From the NCBI GenBank assembly GCA_045655805.1, contig JAZOPZ010000013.1, positions 372,001 through 436,000 of the forward strand: a DNA stretch of 64,000 nt, in the 5' to 3' direction. Below are positions 8,326 through 18,083 of the stretch, piece after piece. The notes under the pieces are model-generated. The model was not told the origin of the DNA and did not search any database. It worked only from the letters and a program-made list of their open reading frames with translations. Position 1 is the first letter of the stretch, and each line of letters begins with the position of its first letter. Origin of the DNA: UBA11475 sp045655805. Its GTDB lineage: Bacteria > Bacillota > Clostridia > Christensenellales > Borkfalkiaceae. Both the position numbers and the translations under genes were made by a program.

Positions 8326-9672
8326 GTTTTTATTAGCCCAAACGGGTGCAGGAATTCTACCACCACGGTTTACAAAAACCGCAGGTGAATTTTGATTTAT
8401 TTTCATAATAGGCGCAGTACCTAATAAACCACCAAAGTCAACTTCACCGTCTTCTTTGCCCCAAACAGGGATAACTCTTACAGCAGTTGTTTTGTTGTTT
8501 ACAACACCAATAGCGCCTTCATCTGCAATCATTGCAGAAATTATTTCTTCTGAAGTACTGCCGGGGATTGCAATCATATCTAGCCCAACTGAACAAATCG
8601 CAGTCATTGCCTCAAGTTTTTCAAGACAAAGAGAACCGTTTTTTACAGCGTTTATCATGCCTATATCTTCACTGACAGGTATAAATGCGCCAGAAAGTCC
8701 ACCAACGTGTGAACTTGCCATTATCCCACCTTTTTTAACGGCGTCGTTAAGAAGTGCTAAACAAGCCGTAGTTCCATAAGCGCCGACACTTTCAAGACCG
8801 ATTTCTTCAAGAATATGAGCAACGCTATCCCCCATAACTGGCGTAGGTGCTAGACTTAAGTCCACGATACCGAATTTTGCGTCCAGTCTTTTGCTCGCCT
8901 CTTGCGCTACGAGTTGCCCAATACGAGTAATTTTATAAGCGACGTTTTTGATAGTTTCGGCAACGGTAGTTAAATCGCCGTTTTTTACGTGTTCTAACGC
9001 AACTTTTACAACACCAGGGCCTGAAACACCAACGTTTATAACTACGTCAGCCTCGCCAACACCGTGGAAAGCCCCTGCCATAAATGGATTATCTTCAACC
9101 GCGTTGGCAAAAACAACGAGTTTTGCACAACCGATACTACCACAATCTTTTGTAAGTTCAGCAGTCTTTTTGATAATTTTACCCATTAACTTAACTGCAT
9201 CCATGTTGATACCAGACTTGGTTGAACCGATATTTACACTAGAACACACTTTATTCGTACAGGCAAGCGCTTCAGGAATAGTTTCGACAAACTTTCTTTC
9301 ATATTCCGTCATACCTTTGTGTACGAGTGCTGAATAACCACCAATAAAGTCAATTCCTAGTATTTGAGCACACTCGTCAAGTGTTTTCGCGATCTCAACC
9401 GAACCACCCGTCCTTGCCGTAATTAAACTAATAGGTGTAACGCTTATACGCTTGTTAACAATAGGAATACCGTATTCATTTGCTAAATCATTGCCAACTT
9501 TTACGAGATTTTTCGCTTTAGTTAAAATCTTTGATTTTACAAGTTCTTTAGTTTCTTCAATAGTATTACCGATACAATCCAACAAAGAGATACCCATTGT
9601 AATAGTACGAACGTCCAAATGTTGCGAGTGTATCATTTGATTAGTTTCTAAAATTTCGTTAATATTTAACAT
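8323..9672 (-). CDS. UPF0210 (DUF711) family protein
   Basis: 449 residues matching the UPF0210 family throughout: SQHLDVRTITMGISLLDCIG at the N-terminus, conserved ISLITARTGG, NVGVSGPGVV and DLSLAPTP, and a C-terminal DFGGLLGTAPIM block. The fold is related to glycyl-radical (PFL-like) barrels, but the usual glycyl-radical loop is not evident and the function is unknown. It sits 14 bases downstream of a small ACT-domain gene, an arrangement common for this family and suggesting that the ACT protein regulates it. Confidence 0.92.
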   Translation of the reverse strand: MLNINEILETNQMIHSQHLDVRTITMGISLLDCIGNTIEETKELVKSKILTKAKNLVKVGNDLANEYGIPIVNKRISVTPISLITARTGGSVEIAKTLDECAQILGIDFIGGYSALVHKGMTEYERKFVETIPEALACTNKVCSSVNIGSTKSGINMDAVKLMGKIIKKTAELTKDCGSIGCAKLVVFANAVEDNPFMAGAFHGVGEADVVINVGVSGPGVVKVALEHVKNGDLTTVAETIKNVAYKITRIGQLVAQEASKRLDAKFGIVDLSLAPTPVMGDSVAHILEEIGLESVGAYGTTACLALLNDAVKKGGIMASSHVGGLSGAFIPVSEDIGMINAVKNGSLCLEKLEAMTAICSVGLDMIAIPGSTSEEIISAMIADEGAIGVVNNKTTAVRVIPVWGKEDGEVDFGGLLGTAPIMKINQNSPAVFVNRGGRIPAPVWANKN

Positions 9673-9686
9673 ATAACAGCCCTATA

Positions 9687-9956
9687 CTAAATCTTATGCA
9701 TTGCGTTAAAAATATCTTCAGACTGAATTTTAATTTCAAGCCCCATTTCAACACCTAAATCGTGGCATTGTTTAACGATTTCGTTAAAAGAAAGTTTAAT
9801 TTCGTCAACGTTAACCATCATAACCATCGAAAAGAAGTCTTGCATGATGGTTTGAGAAATATCTTCGATATTGATGTCTTTTTCATACAAAAAGTTACTA
9901 ACTTTTGCGATAATACCTTTACGGTCTTTACCTATAACAGTTACAATTGCTTTCAT
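9687..9956 (-). CDS. ACT domain protein (UPF0237)
   Basis: An 89-residue single ACT domain: MKAIVTVIGKDRKGIIAKVS then a strand pattern ending in an MQDFFSMVMMV core. ACT domains bind small ligands, usually amino acids, and control a partner protein. An AAAGGA ribosome site precedes the ATG. Being directly upstream of the UPF0210 gene and co-oriented, it is its likely partner; the ligand is not known. Confidence 0.93.
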   Translation of the reverse strand: MKAIVTVIGKDRKGIIAKVSNFLYEKDINIEDISQTIMQDFFSMVMMVNVDEIKLSFNEIVKQCHDLGVEMGLEIKIQSEDIFNAMHKI

Positions 9957-9974
9957 AATTTAATCCTTTATAGT

Positions 9975-10006
9975 TAAAGACGGTCATAACTAAACAACCG
10001 TCTTTA
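9975..10006 (-). terminator. hairpin between asd and the ACT gene
   Basis: 10-bp inverted repeat (TAAAGACGGT / ACCGTCTTTA) with a 12-base loop, directly downstream of the asd stop. The T-run on the minus strand is short, so it may be a partial terminator or a processing hairpin. Confidence 0.5.
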
Positions 10007-10010
10007 GTTT

Positions 10011-11015
10011 TTATTCTTCAGTTAAAAGTTGTGCTATTTGAACAGCGTTGGTTGCAGCGCCCTTTCTTACTTGGTCACCACAGCACCAAATAGAAAGACC
10101 TTTTTCATTTGTTAAATCTTTTCTAATTCTACCTACGAACACCAAATCTTGATCACTAGTGTCAAGTGGCATTGGGAAAATATTGTTTGATATATCGTCA
10201 ACGAGTTTTGTGCCATTACCGTTTGCAACTGCGTTTTTAGCATCTTCAACAGAAACAGGTTCTTCCGTTACAATGGTTGCTGAAATTGAGTGAGATCTAA
10301 CAACGGGAACTCTCACGCAAGTACAAGTTGCCTTAAGGTTTGGCAAATGTAAAATCTTTCTAGATTCGTTTTGAAGTTTCATTTCTTCAGAAGTATAACC
10401 TTCGTAACTTTCATTACCTATCTTTGGAATTACGTTAAACGCAATTTGGTGAGAGAATACTTTTGGTTCATATTTTTCACCTTTAGAAAGCGCCAAAACT
10501 TCGCCGTTAAGTTCAGCAGGGCCACCGATACCAGCACCCGAAACGGCTTGATATGTAGACGCAACAATCGTTTGAATTTTACTAATCTTATTGATAGCGT
10601 TTATGGCTGTCAAAGTAATGATTGTAGAACAGTTAGGGTTTGAAATTATACCCTTGTTAAGTTTAGCGTCTTCAGGATTGATTTCAGGGACAACGAGTGG
10701 TACGTCGTCACACATTCTAAACGCGCTTGAGTTATCTACGAATACTGCCCCTGCTTTAACAATTGACGGAGCAAATTCTTTTGCAATAGTGTTAGTTGCC
10801 GCACCTAAAACGATATCTAACCCTTCAAATGCCGTGTGGCAAGCAAGTTGAACTTTAATAGGTTTGCCACAAAATTCAAGTTCTTTACCAACACTTCTTT
10901 CACTTGCTAAAAGACGCAATTCGTTAATAGGAAAATTCCTTTCCTCTAATACCTTCATCATTTCTCTACCTACCGCACCGGTAGCACCAAGAATTGCAAC
11001 GCTATATTTTTTCAT
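10011..11015 (-). CDS. asd: aspartate-semialdehyde dehydrogenase
   Basis: NADPH-dependent reduction of aspartyl phosphate to aspartate semialdehyde, the branch point for lysine/diaminopimelate, threonine and methionine. The 334 residues show the nucleotide-binding ILGATGAVGREMM, the active-site cysteine in SNPNCSTI, and the substrate-binding VPVVRSHS region. The ATG at 11015 has GGAG at good spacing; a TTG four codons upstream is less likely. It lies 14 bases after galK on the same strand, so the two are probably co-transcribed although their functions differ. Confidence 0.95.
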   Translation of the reverse strand: MKKYSVAILGATGAVGREMMKVLEERNFPINELRLLASERSVGKELEFCGKPIKVQLACHTAFEGLDIVLGAATNTIAKEFAPSIVKAGAVFVDNSSAFRMCDDVPLVVPEINPEDAKLNKGIISNPNCSTIITLTAINAINKISKIQTIVASTYQAVSGAGIGGPAELNGEVLALSKGEKYEPKVFSHQIAFNVIPKIGNESYEGYTSEEMKLQNESRKILHLPNLKATCTCVRVPVVRSHSISATIVTEEPVSVEDAKNAVANGNGTKLVDDISNNIFPMPLDTSDQDLVFVGRIRKDLTNEKGLSIWCCGDQVRKGAATNAVQIAQLLTEE

Positions 11016-11029
11016 TTCTATCTCCAATA

Positions 11030-12268
11030 TTATAACACCGTAGTGCCGAGTTTTCTTACTTTAAGTGGGATAATCGCCTCTTTTTTATAGAAAGCAGAAA
11101 GTCCATCAATAAATGCCTGTACGTTTTCGTTTTTAACTACGTTCAAAATGGTGCCTGCAAAACCACCACCGTGAACCCTATTTACACCACCTGCCAAGAA
11201 TTTTGATGCAAGGGCAAGTGCGATAGGAACAGATTGATCTTTAGATCCTGCTACATAGCAGTTTTGAAGTAAAGTATCAGAACTTATACCGGATTCCTTA
11301 ACAGCCTTTAAAAAACCTGCGTAATCGTCGGAATTAAGAGATTTTGCAAGTAAATCAACACGTTTCATTTCATCATAATAGTGAATGGCTCTTAATACTG
11401 CCCTGTCGCCAAGTTCTTTTCTAATAGCGTTAGCATTTTTATAAAAATCTTCTTCCGCCAAATCTGAAAGTCTAGTTTTACCACAGAATTTAGCAACTGC
11501 CAACATTTCAGCAGGAATTGACGCATATTCATCAGTAAGGTTAGCGTGGTCACTACCAGTATCAACTAAAATCAATGTGTATTCCGATAATGCGTTATAA
11601 ATTCTGTTAACAACGATTTTTTCTTTATCAAAGAAGTCTAATTCGCAAAGGCCACCAAAAGCAATGGCAGTTTGATCTAAAAGTCCACAAGGTTTACCAA
11701 AATAAACATTTTCAGAAAATTGTGAAATTCTAGCGATTTCTTCAGTAGTAACAACGTCGTTATTATATAAATAGCCTAAAATTTTAGCGATTAAACATTC
11801 GAATGACGCTGAACTTGAAATGCCTGCACCGTTTAATACGTTGTTAGCACAACAAGCGATAAAACCACCAACCTTATAGCCACGGTTTTTAAAGCCTTCA
11901 ACAACGCCTTTTACCATTGCGTCTGAAGTGCCGACCTTAACTTGTTCGTCAACCAAAGTATTAATAACGATATCAGGATAACCTTCAGACTTAATACGAA
12001 TAATACCGTCGTCCGTCGGTAAAAACATAGCAACCTTATCTAAACTAATTGCACAAGAAACAACTTTACCACCTTGGTGATCGGTGTGATTACCACAAAC
12101 CTCAACTCTACCAGATGAAGACGCGATATAACAACAATCCTTATTAAAACTTTCTTTAAACCAAGCAAAAGTTTTTCTATAGCGTTCTTTTTGCGCTTCA
12201 GTAACTTCACCGTAAAGGTCGTTGAAATAATCAAAAGCACCGTCAATATTTTTCACTAAACCGAGCAT
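11030..12268 (-). CDS. galK: galactokinase (GHMP kinase)
   Basis: 412 residues of the GHMP kinase superfamily. GRVEVCGNHTDHQGG (about residue 53) is the galactokinase signature with Asn-His replacing the more usual Gly-Glu-His, and NGAGISSSASFE (about 150) is the ATP-binding motif; a C-terminal VHGGGFAGT motif completes the set. It should phosphorylate galactose at C1 for the Leloir pathway, but no galT or galE is nearby. The substituted substrate loop means another sugar is possible. AGGAG precedes the ATG. Confidence 0.85.
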   Translation of the reverse strand: MLGLVKNIDGAFDYFNDLYGEVTEAQKERYRKTFAWFKESFNKDCCYIASSSGRVEVCGNHTDHQGGKVVSCAISLDKVAMFLPTDDGIIRIKSEGYPDIVINTLVDEQVKVGTSDAMVKGVVEGFKNRGYKVGGFIACCANNVLNGAGISSSASFECLIAKILGYLYNNDVVTTEEIARISQFSENVYFGKPCGLLDQTAIAFGGLCELDFFDKEKIVVNRIYNALSEYTLILVDTGSDHANLTDEYASIPAEMLAVAKFCGKTRLSDLAEEDFYKNANAIRKELGDRAVLRAIHYYDEMKRVDLLAKSLNSDDYAGFLKAVKESGISSDTLLQNCYVAGSKDQSVPIALALASKFLAGGVNRVHGGGFAGTILNVVKNENVQAFIDGLSAFYKKEAIIPLKVRKLGTTVL

Positions 12269-12297
12269 TGAAAAAAATCTCCTAAAAATTTTAATAT

Positions 12298-12326
12298 ATT
12301 ATATCACTATTTTTGCAAAAAGTAAA
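12298..12326 (-). promoter_or_regulatory. promoter of galK
   Basis: Minus strand TTTACT (12321-12326), 17-base spacer, TATAAT (12298-12303). Confidence 0.65.
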
Positions 12327-12428
12327 CGCTAAACCGTTATTTTTAGACTGAATTTTTTATTTTTTTATTAAAAATTTTTAATAGTTTTTAATTAGATAAA
12401 AAAACAGTTCTTTTTTTCGAATTTTGAT

Positions 12429-12457
12429 TTGACTATTTTTAATAAGTATTATATAAT
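12429..12457 (+). promoter_or_regulatory. promoter of leuS
   Basis: TTGACT (12429-12434), 17-base spacer, TATAAT (12452-12457), 43 bases before the ATG. The leader is too short for a T-box element. Confidence 0.85.
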
Positions 12458-12500
12458 ATTTATTACTAAAAATATCATACTTATGTTTGGAGGAGTTTTA

Positions 12501-14930
12501 ATGGACTTCAAAAAAATTGAAAAAAAATGGCAAGAAATTTGGGAAAAAGACAAGGCATACTCTTTTAACCCTAAAAACGTAGACAAAAAGTATTATTGTC
12601 TTGAAATGTTCTCATATCCATCTGCCGCTAAACTTCACTTGGGACATTGGTATAACTATGCCCCTACTGATAGTTTTGCTAGATATAAAAAGATGAAAGG
12701 CTTTGAAGTTTTTCAACCAATGGGTTTTGACGCTTTTGGCTTACCTGCGGAAAATTTTGCAATTAAAACAGGTATTCACCCACAAGATTCTACAGTAAAA
12801 AATATCGACAATATGGAAGAAACCCTTAAAGAAATGGGTGCGATGTTCGACTGGGATGCCGAAATCAAAACTTGTATGGAAGATTATTACAAGTGGACAC
12901 AATGGCTTTTCTTAAAATTATACGAAAATAATCTTGCTTATAGAAAGAATGCGCCTGTTAATTGGTGCCCTTCTTGCCAAACGGTTCTTGCTAACGAACA
13001 AGTCGTTAACGGCGAATGCGAAAGATGCCATACTCAAGTAGTTAAGAAAGATCTTACGCAATGGTTTTTCAAGATAACTGATTATGCTGAAGAATTATTA
13101 CAAGGCTTAAAAGACCTTGATTGGCCTGAAAAAACCAAAGCAATGCAAAGAAATTGGATTGGTAAATCAACGGGTGGTGAAATAGAATTCACCTGTGAAA
13201 GTGGCGATAAATTCAAAGTATTTACTACTAGAGCAGATACCTTATTTGGTGTTTCATACGTAGTGTTAGCACCGGAACACCCACTTGTAACCAAGTTAGT
13301 TACCCCTGATTGTAAAAAGGCTGTCGAAGATTATATCGATATGACTTCAAAAACTAATGAAATCGATAGACTTTCAACCACTCGTGAAAAGACGGGTGTA
13401 TTTATCGGTGCTTACGCAATTAATCCAATTAACGGTAAAAAAGTACCTATATACGCAGCAGATTACGTTTTATATTCTTACGGAACGGGCGCAGTTATGG
13501 GCGTTCCTTCACACGATGCAAGGGACTTTGCTTTTGCTACTAAACACAATCTCCCTATTGTTAGAGTTATAAACGGCACTAACGGCAATGACGAACTTCC
13601 TTTTGAAGACGACGGCGTTTTAATTAATAGTGGTGAATTTGACGGCTTATCTAGTGAAAAAGCGCGCAAAGCAATTATCAATAAACTTGCACAAACAGGC
13701 GTTGGTGAACATAAAACCAACTATAGATTACGCGATTGGCTTGTTTCTCGTCAAAGATATTGGGGCGCACCAATTCCAGTTATTCACTGTCCACATTGTG
13801 GTGAAGTTCCTGTTCCTTATAAAGATTTACCAGTTAAATTACCATATGACGTTGAATTTAAGCCTGACGGCAAGTCGCCACTCGCTAAACACGAAGGCTT
13901 TATGAACGTTAAGTGTCCAAAATGTGGTGCCGACGCAAAGCGTGATCCTGATACTCTAGATACTTTCGTATGTTCAAGTTGGTATTTCTTACGCTACCCT
14001 GACGCTCACAATTCAAAAGAACCTTTTGATTCAGATATTATCAACAAAATGCTCCCTGTTGACAAATACGTAGGTGGCGCTGAACACGCTTGTATGCACT
14101 TATTGTATTCAAGATTTATCACAAAGGCCCTTCGCGATATGGGTTACCTTAAATTTGACGAGCCTTTCAAATCGCTTGTTCACCAAGGTGTAATTTTAGG
14201 ACCTGATGGCGCTAGAATGAGTAAGTCAAGAGGCAACGTTGTTTCTCCTGACGGATACGTTCAAGAACACGGTTCTGATATCTTAAGACTCTACCTTATG
14301 TTTGGTTTCTCTTATACCGAAGGTGGCCCTTGGAACGACGATGGTATCAAGGCAATAATAAAATTCTACGATAGAGTTGAAAGACTTGCGCAAAAAGTTG
14401 CAAGTATGCAAGTTAATAAGTGCGATAAAATTGACCGTGACGAAAAAGAACTTTTATTCGTAAGAAACAATACTGTTAAATGCGTAACTAGGGATATGGA
14501 AGACTTCTCGTTCAATACGGCTTGCGCAAGAATAATGGAACTTTTGAACGCGCTCAATAAATACGACACTTTAGAGGGCGAAAAGAACGATAAACTTTTC
14601 AAAAACACGTTTATTGATTTACTTTTACTTTTGGCGCCTTGCGCACCACACTTCTCGGAAGAAATTTGGGAAAGTTTAGGCAATAAAAAGTCAATTTTTA
14701 CCGAAGACTACCCTGTTACGGAAGAAAAATGGCTTGTAAAAGATGAAAACGAAGTGGCCGTTCAAGTAAACAGCAAAATTAAAACTAAAATCGTTATTCC
14801 AAACGATATTACCGAAGAAGAAATATTAAAAATTCTTTTAGTCGACGAAAAGGTTGCTCCGTTTATCGTAGGCAAACAAATTAAAAAACTTATAGTAATA
14901 CCTAGAAGATTAATTAACGTAATCGTTTAA
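12501..14930 (+). CDS. leuS: leucyl-tRNA synthetase
   Basis: Charges tRNA-Leu in the cytoplasm. 809 residues, the usual bacterial LeuRS size. Visible motifs are the class I HIGH-type HLGHWYNYAP near the N-terminus, the Zn-type CPSCQ...CERCH pair, an editing (CP1) domain with TTRADTLFGVSY and GTGAVMGVPSHD, a second cysteine cluster CPHCG...CPKCG, and the KMSKS-type ARMSKSRGN. The ATG at 12501 has GGAGGAG upstream; an ORF start 24 codons earlier overlaps the promoter. It is followed 14 bases later by the ATPase gene, so they share a transcript. Confidence 0.97.
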   Translation: MDFKKIEKKWQEIWEKDKAYSFNPKNVDKKYYCLEMFSYPSAAKLHLGHWYNYAPTDSFARYKKMKGFEVFQPMGFDAFGLPAENFAIKTGIHPQDSTVKNIDNMEETLKEMGAMFDWDAEIKTCMEDYYKWTQWLFLKLYENNLAYRKNAPVNWCPSCQTVLANEQVVNGECERCHTQVVKKDLTQWFFKITDYAEELLQGLKDLDWPEKTKAMQRNWIGKSTGGEIEFTCESGDKFKVFTTRADTLFGVSYVVLAPEHPLVTKLVTPDCKKAVEDYIDMTSKTNEIDRLSTTREKTGVFIGAYAINPINGKKVPIYAADYVLYSYGTGAVMGVPSHDARDFAFATKHNLPIVRVINGTNGNDELPFEDDGVLINSGEFDGLSSEKARKAIINKLAQTGVGEHKTNYRLRDWLVSRQRYWGAPIPVIHCPHCGEVPVPYKDLPVKLPYDVEFKPDGKSPLAKHEGFMNVKCPKCGADAKRDPDTLDTFVCSSWYFLRYPDAHNSKEPFDSDIINKMLPVDKYVGGAEHACMHLLYSRFITKALRDMGYLKFDEPFKSLVHQGVILGPDGARMSKSRGNVVSPDGYVQEHGSDILRLYLMFGFSYTEGGPWNDDGIKAIIKFYDRVERLAQKVASMQVNKCDKIDRDEKELLFVRNNTVKCVTRDMEDFSFNTACARIMELLNALNKYDTLEGEKNDKLFKNTFIDLLLLLAPCAPHFSEEIWESLGNKKSIFTEDYPVTEEKWLVKDENEVAVQVNSKIKTKIVIPNDITEEEILKILLVDEKVAPFIVGKQIKKLIVIPRRLINVIV

Positions 14931-14944
14931 TTAAGGAGAAAAAA

Positions 14945-17767
14945 ATGGCAAAAAAGAACAACCGTAAAATCAACGATGAAGTAGTTGAAACCGTTGAAAT
15001 TACGGAAACAGTTGAAGAAGTTTCTACAAAAACGTCTAAAAAACGCAATAAAAAGACTTCACAACCCGTAGTTGAAGAAGTAAATGAAAGTGAAATAGCC
15101 TTTGAACAAGGTGAACTTCCTTTACTTTCTTACGCTGAATCAATTCAAGAATCAACAGAAACGATTGAAGAAGTTTCGCCTGAAGATGAAATAACCGCTG
15201 TTATTGAAGAGGAACCTATTGAGGAATCTACCCCGAGTATTTTGGATATGCCTGTTCAAAAAACCTCCTTCTTTAGAGTTCTTTTCCCTAAAAATGAAAA
15301 CGAACCAGAAGTTAAAGAGAAAAAGAAAAAACGTATTCACATCAAGCCGGAAAACATCGTAAGATACTCACCAGAAATTAACGAAGGTCTTAATGAAGAG
15401 CAAGTTGATGAAAGAGATTCACACTATTTAACGAACTATACAGAACAAAAGTTCTCAAAATCGTACGCTTCGATTATTTGTGGCAACCTCTTTACTTTCT
15501 TTAACCTTATGGGGCTAATCGTTACTATCGCCCTTATTATTACAGGTGCTCATTTATCAGAGTTTTTCTTCTGCATTATTTACTTGCTCAATATCGGTAT
15601 CGGTATTTTTCAAGAAATTAGAGCAAAACTCACAATTGAAAAACTTTCGCTCATCTCGACAAAAACTTCTACCGTTATAAGAAACGGTATTGACCAAGAA
15701 ATAAATTCTGAAGATATCGTTTTAGACGATTTGATTAAATATAGCATCGGTAAACAAATCGTAACCGACGGCGTAATCGTTCAAGGTGAAGTTGAAGTTA
15801 ACGAATCGCTTTTAACGGGTGAATCAGTTGCTATTAAAAAGACTATTGGCGACAAACTTTTTGCGGCGTCATTTATAACTAGTGGTACTTGTATTGCCCA
15901 AGCAACCAGCGTTGGTAAGGATAATTATATTCAAAAACTTTCTGCTCGCGCTAAAAAATACAAAAAACCGAATTCTGAACTTATGCGTTCACTTTCAGTA
16001 TTAATTACCGCAATCGGTGTTTTAATCGTACCTATCGCAATCTTAAACGTGTTTAAATTTATGGCTGGTCAAGCGTTCACTTCTACCTTATTTAAAGAAG
16101 CCGTAAGTTCAACCGCTGGTCTTATAATCGGCATGATACCTGCAGGTATGTTCTTATTAACTAGTATGGCACTTGCTGTTGGCGTAATAAGACTTGCCCG
16201 TCACAATACTTTAGTACAAGATTTGTATTCACTTGAAATGCTCGCAAGAGTTGACGTACTTTGTCTTGATAAAACTGGTACAATTACCGATGGTAGAATG
16301 AAAGTTAATGATTGCATTTTACTCAACAACACCACTAACTACACTATTAGTGAAATTATGGGTTCAATGCTTGCAGAACTTCACGATAATAACCAAACTT
16401 CGGTAGCGCTTTACAATCACTTTGGTCATAGCACGGCTTTAAAATCAACAAAAATTGTTCCGTTCTCATCTGACAAAAAACTTTCTGCAGTAACTTTTAA
16501 CGAAGCAGGTACTTTTGCATTTGGCGCACCAGAATTCGTTCTTAAAGAAATTCCAGATAAACTTAAAAACCTTATTAGACAATATGCGTCTATGGGATTG
16601 AGAGTTTTGATCCTTGCTCACTCAAAAAGTTCAATTACGGCAAACGGCAATATCCCTGCCGCAATGAAACCAATTGCTATCATCACTATTACCGATAATA
16701 TTCGTGATAACGCTCCTGAAACTATTGCTTGGTTCAAAAATAACGACGTAGCAGTTAAGGTAATTTCGGGCGATAACCCACTTACAGTATCGGAAATTGC
16801 AAGACGAGTTGGTATTCCTAATTCAGATAAATACATTAGTCTTGAAGGGATGAGTGAACGCGACGTTATTTCCGTTGCCGAAAACTACACTGTTTTTGGC
16901 CGTGTTACACCTGAACAAAAGGCAATTTTAATTAAAGCACTTAAAATTGCTGGTCACAACGTAGCAATGACAGGTGACGGCGTAAACGATATTTTAGCAA
17001 TGAAAGAGGCTGATTGTGCAGTTTCCGTTGCATCAGGTAGTGAGGCTGCTAGAAACGTTTCACACCTCGTGTTAATGGATAATAACTTTAACTCAATGCC
17101 TAAAGTCGTACAAGAAGGTCGCCGTGTTATAAATAACATACAAAATTCAGCATCACTTTATTTAATGAAGACTTTATTTACAATGATGCTTTCGGTAATT
17201 TCGTTGATTATTTACGACGGATACCCTTTCAAAACGAACAATATGCTATTGTTAGAAATTTTTGTAATCGGTATACCAAGTTTCTTCTTGTCTTTGCAAG
17301 CGAACGACAGTCGTGTCGAGGGGAACTTTATCAACTACGTGCTGACAAAAGCATTCCCTTGCGCATTACTTATGGTTATTAGTTGCGTACTCGTAATGTG
17401 CGCTGAAAAACTATTGTTACCGTTAAATTATTTTGCAACACTTGATGACCCTACGCAAGTTTACACAACTATGATGGTTTATGCACTTACTTACTCTGGG
17501 CTTATGATGCTTTATCGTATTTGTAAACCTTTCAACTTATTTAGAGGTATATTATATACGATATGTTTCTTTATAATCGCTATGGTTACAGGTTTTGCAA
17601 TTGCAAAAGGATTAAATTTTATCGGCGTTATCGCATTAGTACCGTTTACTGAATATTGGCACCACTTCTTAATTGTATTTACGATTATTATGATGATTAT
17701 TCCAATATCTTCAAGCATCGATTACGCTATGACGATTTTGCGTGGTACTAAAAAATCAAAAAAATAA
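14945..17767 (+). CDS. CtpE-like cation-translocating P-type ATPase with long acidic N-terminal extension
   Basis: 940 residues. Residues 1-140 are a charged Glu/Lys-rich, probably disordered extension not found in the core family. The rest is a P-type ATPase: actuator TGES at 291-294, phosphorylated Asp442 in DKTGT, and hinge motif TGDGVNDILAMKEAD. About ten membrane segments are visible, and the helix before DKTGT carries GMIPAGMF instead of a heavy-metal CPC motif. From memory the core resembles mycobacterial CtpE (calcium uptake). AAGGAG precedes the ATG; cation specificity cannot be read from the sequence. Confidence 0.88.
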   Translation: MAKKNNRKINDEVVETVEITETVEEVSTKTSKKRNKKTSQPVVEEVNESEIAFEQGELPLLSYAESIQESTETIEEVSPEDEITAVIEEEPIEESTPSILDMPVQKTSFFRVLFPKNENEPEVKEKKKKRIHIKPENIVRYSPEINEGLNEEQVDERDSHYLTNYTEQKFSKSYASIICGNLFTFFNLMGLIVTIALIITGAHLSEFFFCIIYLLNIGIGIFQEIRAKLTIEKLSLISTKTSTVIRNGIDQEINSEDIVLDDLIKYSIGKQIVTDGVIVQGEVEVNESLLTGESVAIKKTIGDKLFAASFITSGTCIAQATSVGKDNYIQKLSARAKKYKKPNSELMRSLSVLITAIGVLIVPIAILNVFKFMAGQAFTSTLFKEAVSSTAGLIIGMIPAGMFLLTSMALAVGVIRLARHNTLVQDLYSLEMLARVDVLCLDKTGTITDGRMKVNDCILLNNTTNYTISEIMGSMLAELHDNNQTSVALYNHFGHSTALKSTKIVPFSSDKKLSAVTFNEAGTFAFGAPEFVLKEIPDKLKNLIRQYASMGLRVLILAHSKSSITANGNIPAAMKPIAIITITDNIRDNAPETIAWFKNNDVAVKVISGDNPLTVSEIARRVGIPNSDKYISLEGMSERDVISVAENYTVFGRVTPEQKAILIKALKIAGHNVAMTGDGVNDILAMKEADCAVSVASGSEAARNVSHLVLMDNNFNSMPKVVQEGRRVINNIQNSASLYLMKTLFTMMLSVISLIIYDGYPFKTNNMLLLEIFVIGIPSFFLSLQANDSRVEGNFINYVLTKAFPCALLMVISCVLVMCAEKLLLPLNYFATLDDPTQVYTTMMVYALTYSGLMMLYRICKPFNLFRGILYTICFFIIAMVTGFAIAKGLNFIGVIALVPFTEYWHHFLIVFTIIMMIIPISSSIDYAMTILRGTKKSKK

Positions 17768-17783
17768 ATAAAAAACAAGAGCC

Positions 17784-17887
17784 ACTTTGTGGATACCCTA
17801 TAAGGGATTTTTAATTTAATACAAAAGTGTAGCCCACTATACTTCGCTTTAAGGCGAAGTATAGTGGGCTTTTCTTATCCACAAAAG
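17784..17887. repeat. nested palindrome with DnaA-box-like arms
   Basis: An inner hairpin has perfect 17-bp arms (17831-17847 and 17854-17870) around TTTAAG. It is enclosed by an outer inverted repeat TTTGTGGATA (17785-17794) and TATCCACAAA (17876-17885). The right outer arm contains TTATCCACA (17875-17883), a perfect DnaA box, and the left contains TGTGGATAC (17787-17795), one mismatch. It could terminate the ATPase transcript or be a small palindromic mobile repeat; the T-run after the hairpin is short. Confidence 0.8.
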
Positions 17888-17910
17888 ATTAAAATAATTT
17901 AGTTTTATTT

Positions 17911-18075
17911 TTAGCCTTGTGGCTAAAAGTGATATGCAAGACAAATCTTGCGTTATATTTTGGCTAACGACAAAGTTATATTAAATAAATCCACAACTTG
18001 CCGTTAGGCAAATATAACTGCCGATAGGCAATATAACTCGTCGTTAGACGAATATCACAAATCCGTTTAGGATTT
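17911..18075. repeat. array of small variable hairpins with recurring spacer
   Basis: Six perfect stem-loops: TTAGCC/GGCTAA (17911-17926), GCAAGA/TCTTGC (17936-17951), TTGCC-GTTA-GGCAA (17998-18011), TGCC-GATA-GGCA (18019-18030), TCGTC-GTTA-GACGA (18038-18051), AAATCC-GTTTA-GGATTT (18059-18075). Stems differ but three of the loops are close to GTTA, and the spacers are ATATAAC, ATATAAC and ATATCAC. GTTATATT also occurs twice. No coding frame spans it. The family is not one I can name. Confidence 0.75.
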
Positions 18076-18083
18076 ATTTAGTT

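Noticed and set aside
10371..10851. Plus-strand open frames opposite asd
   Set aside because: Antisense shadows of a well-conserved gene, no ribosome sites.
12269..12500. T-box riboswitch before leuS
   Set aside because: The leader between the promoter and ATG is about 40 bases, with no T-box motif or terminator.
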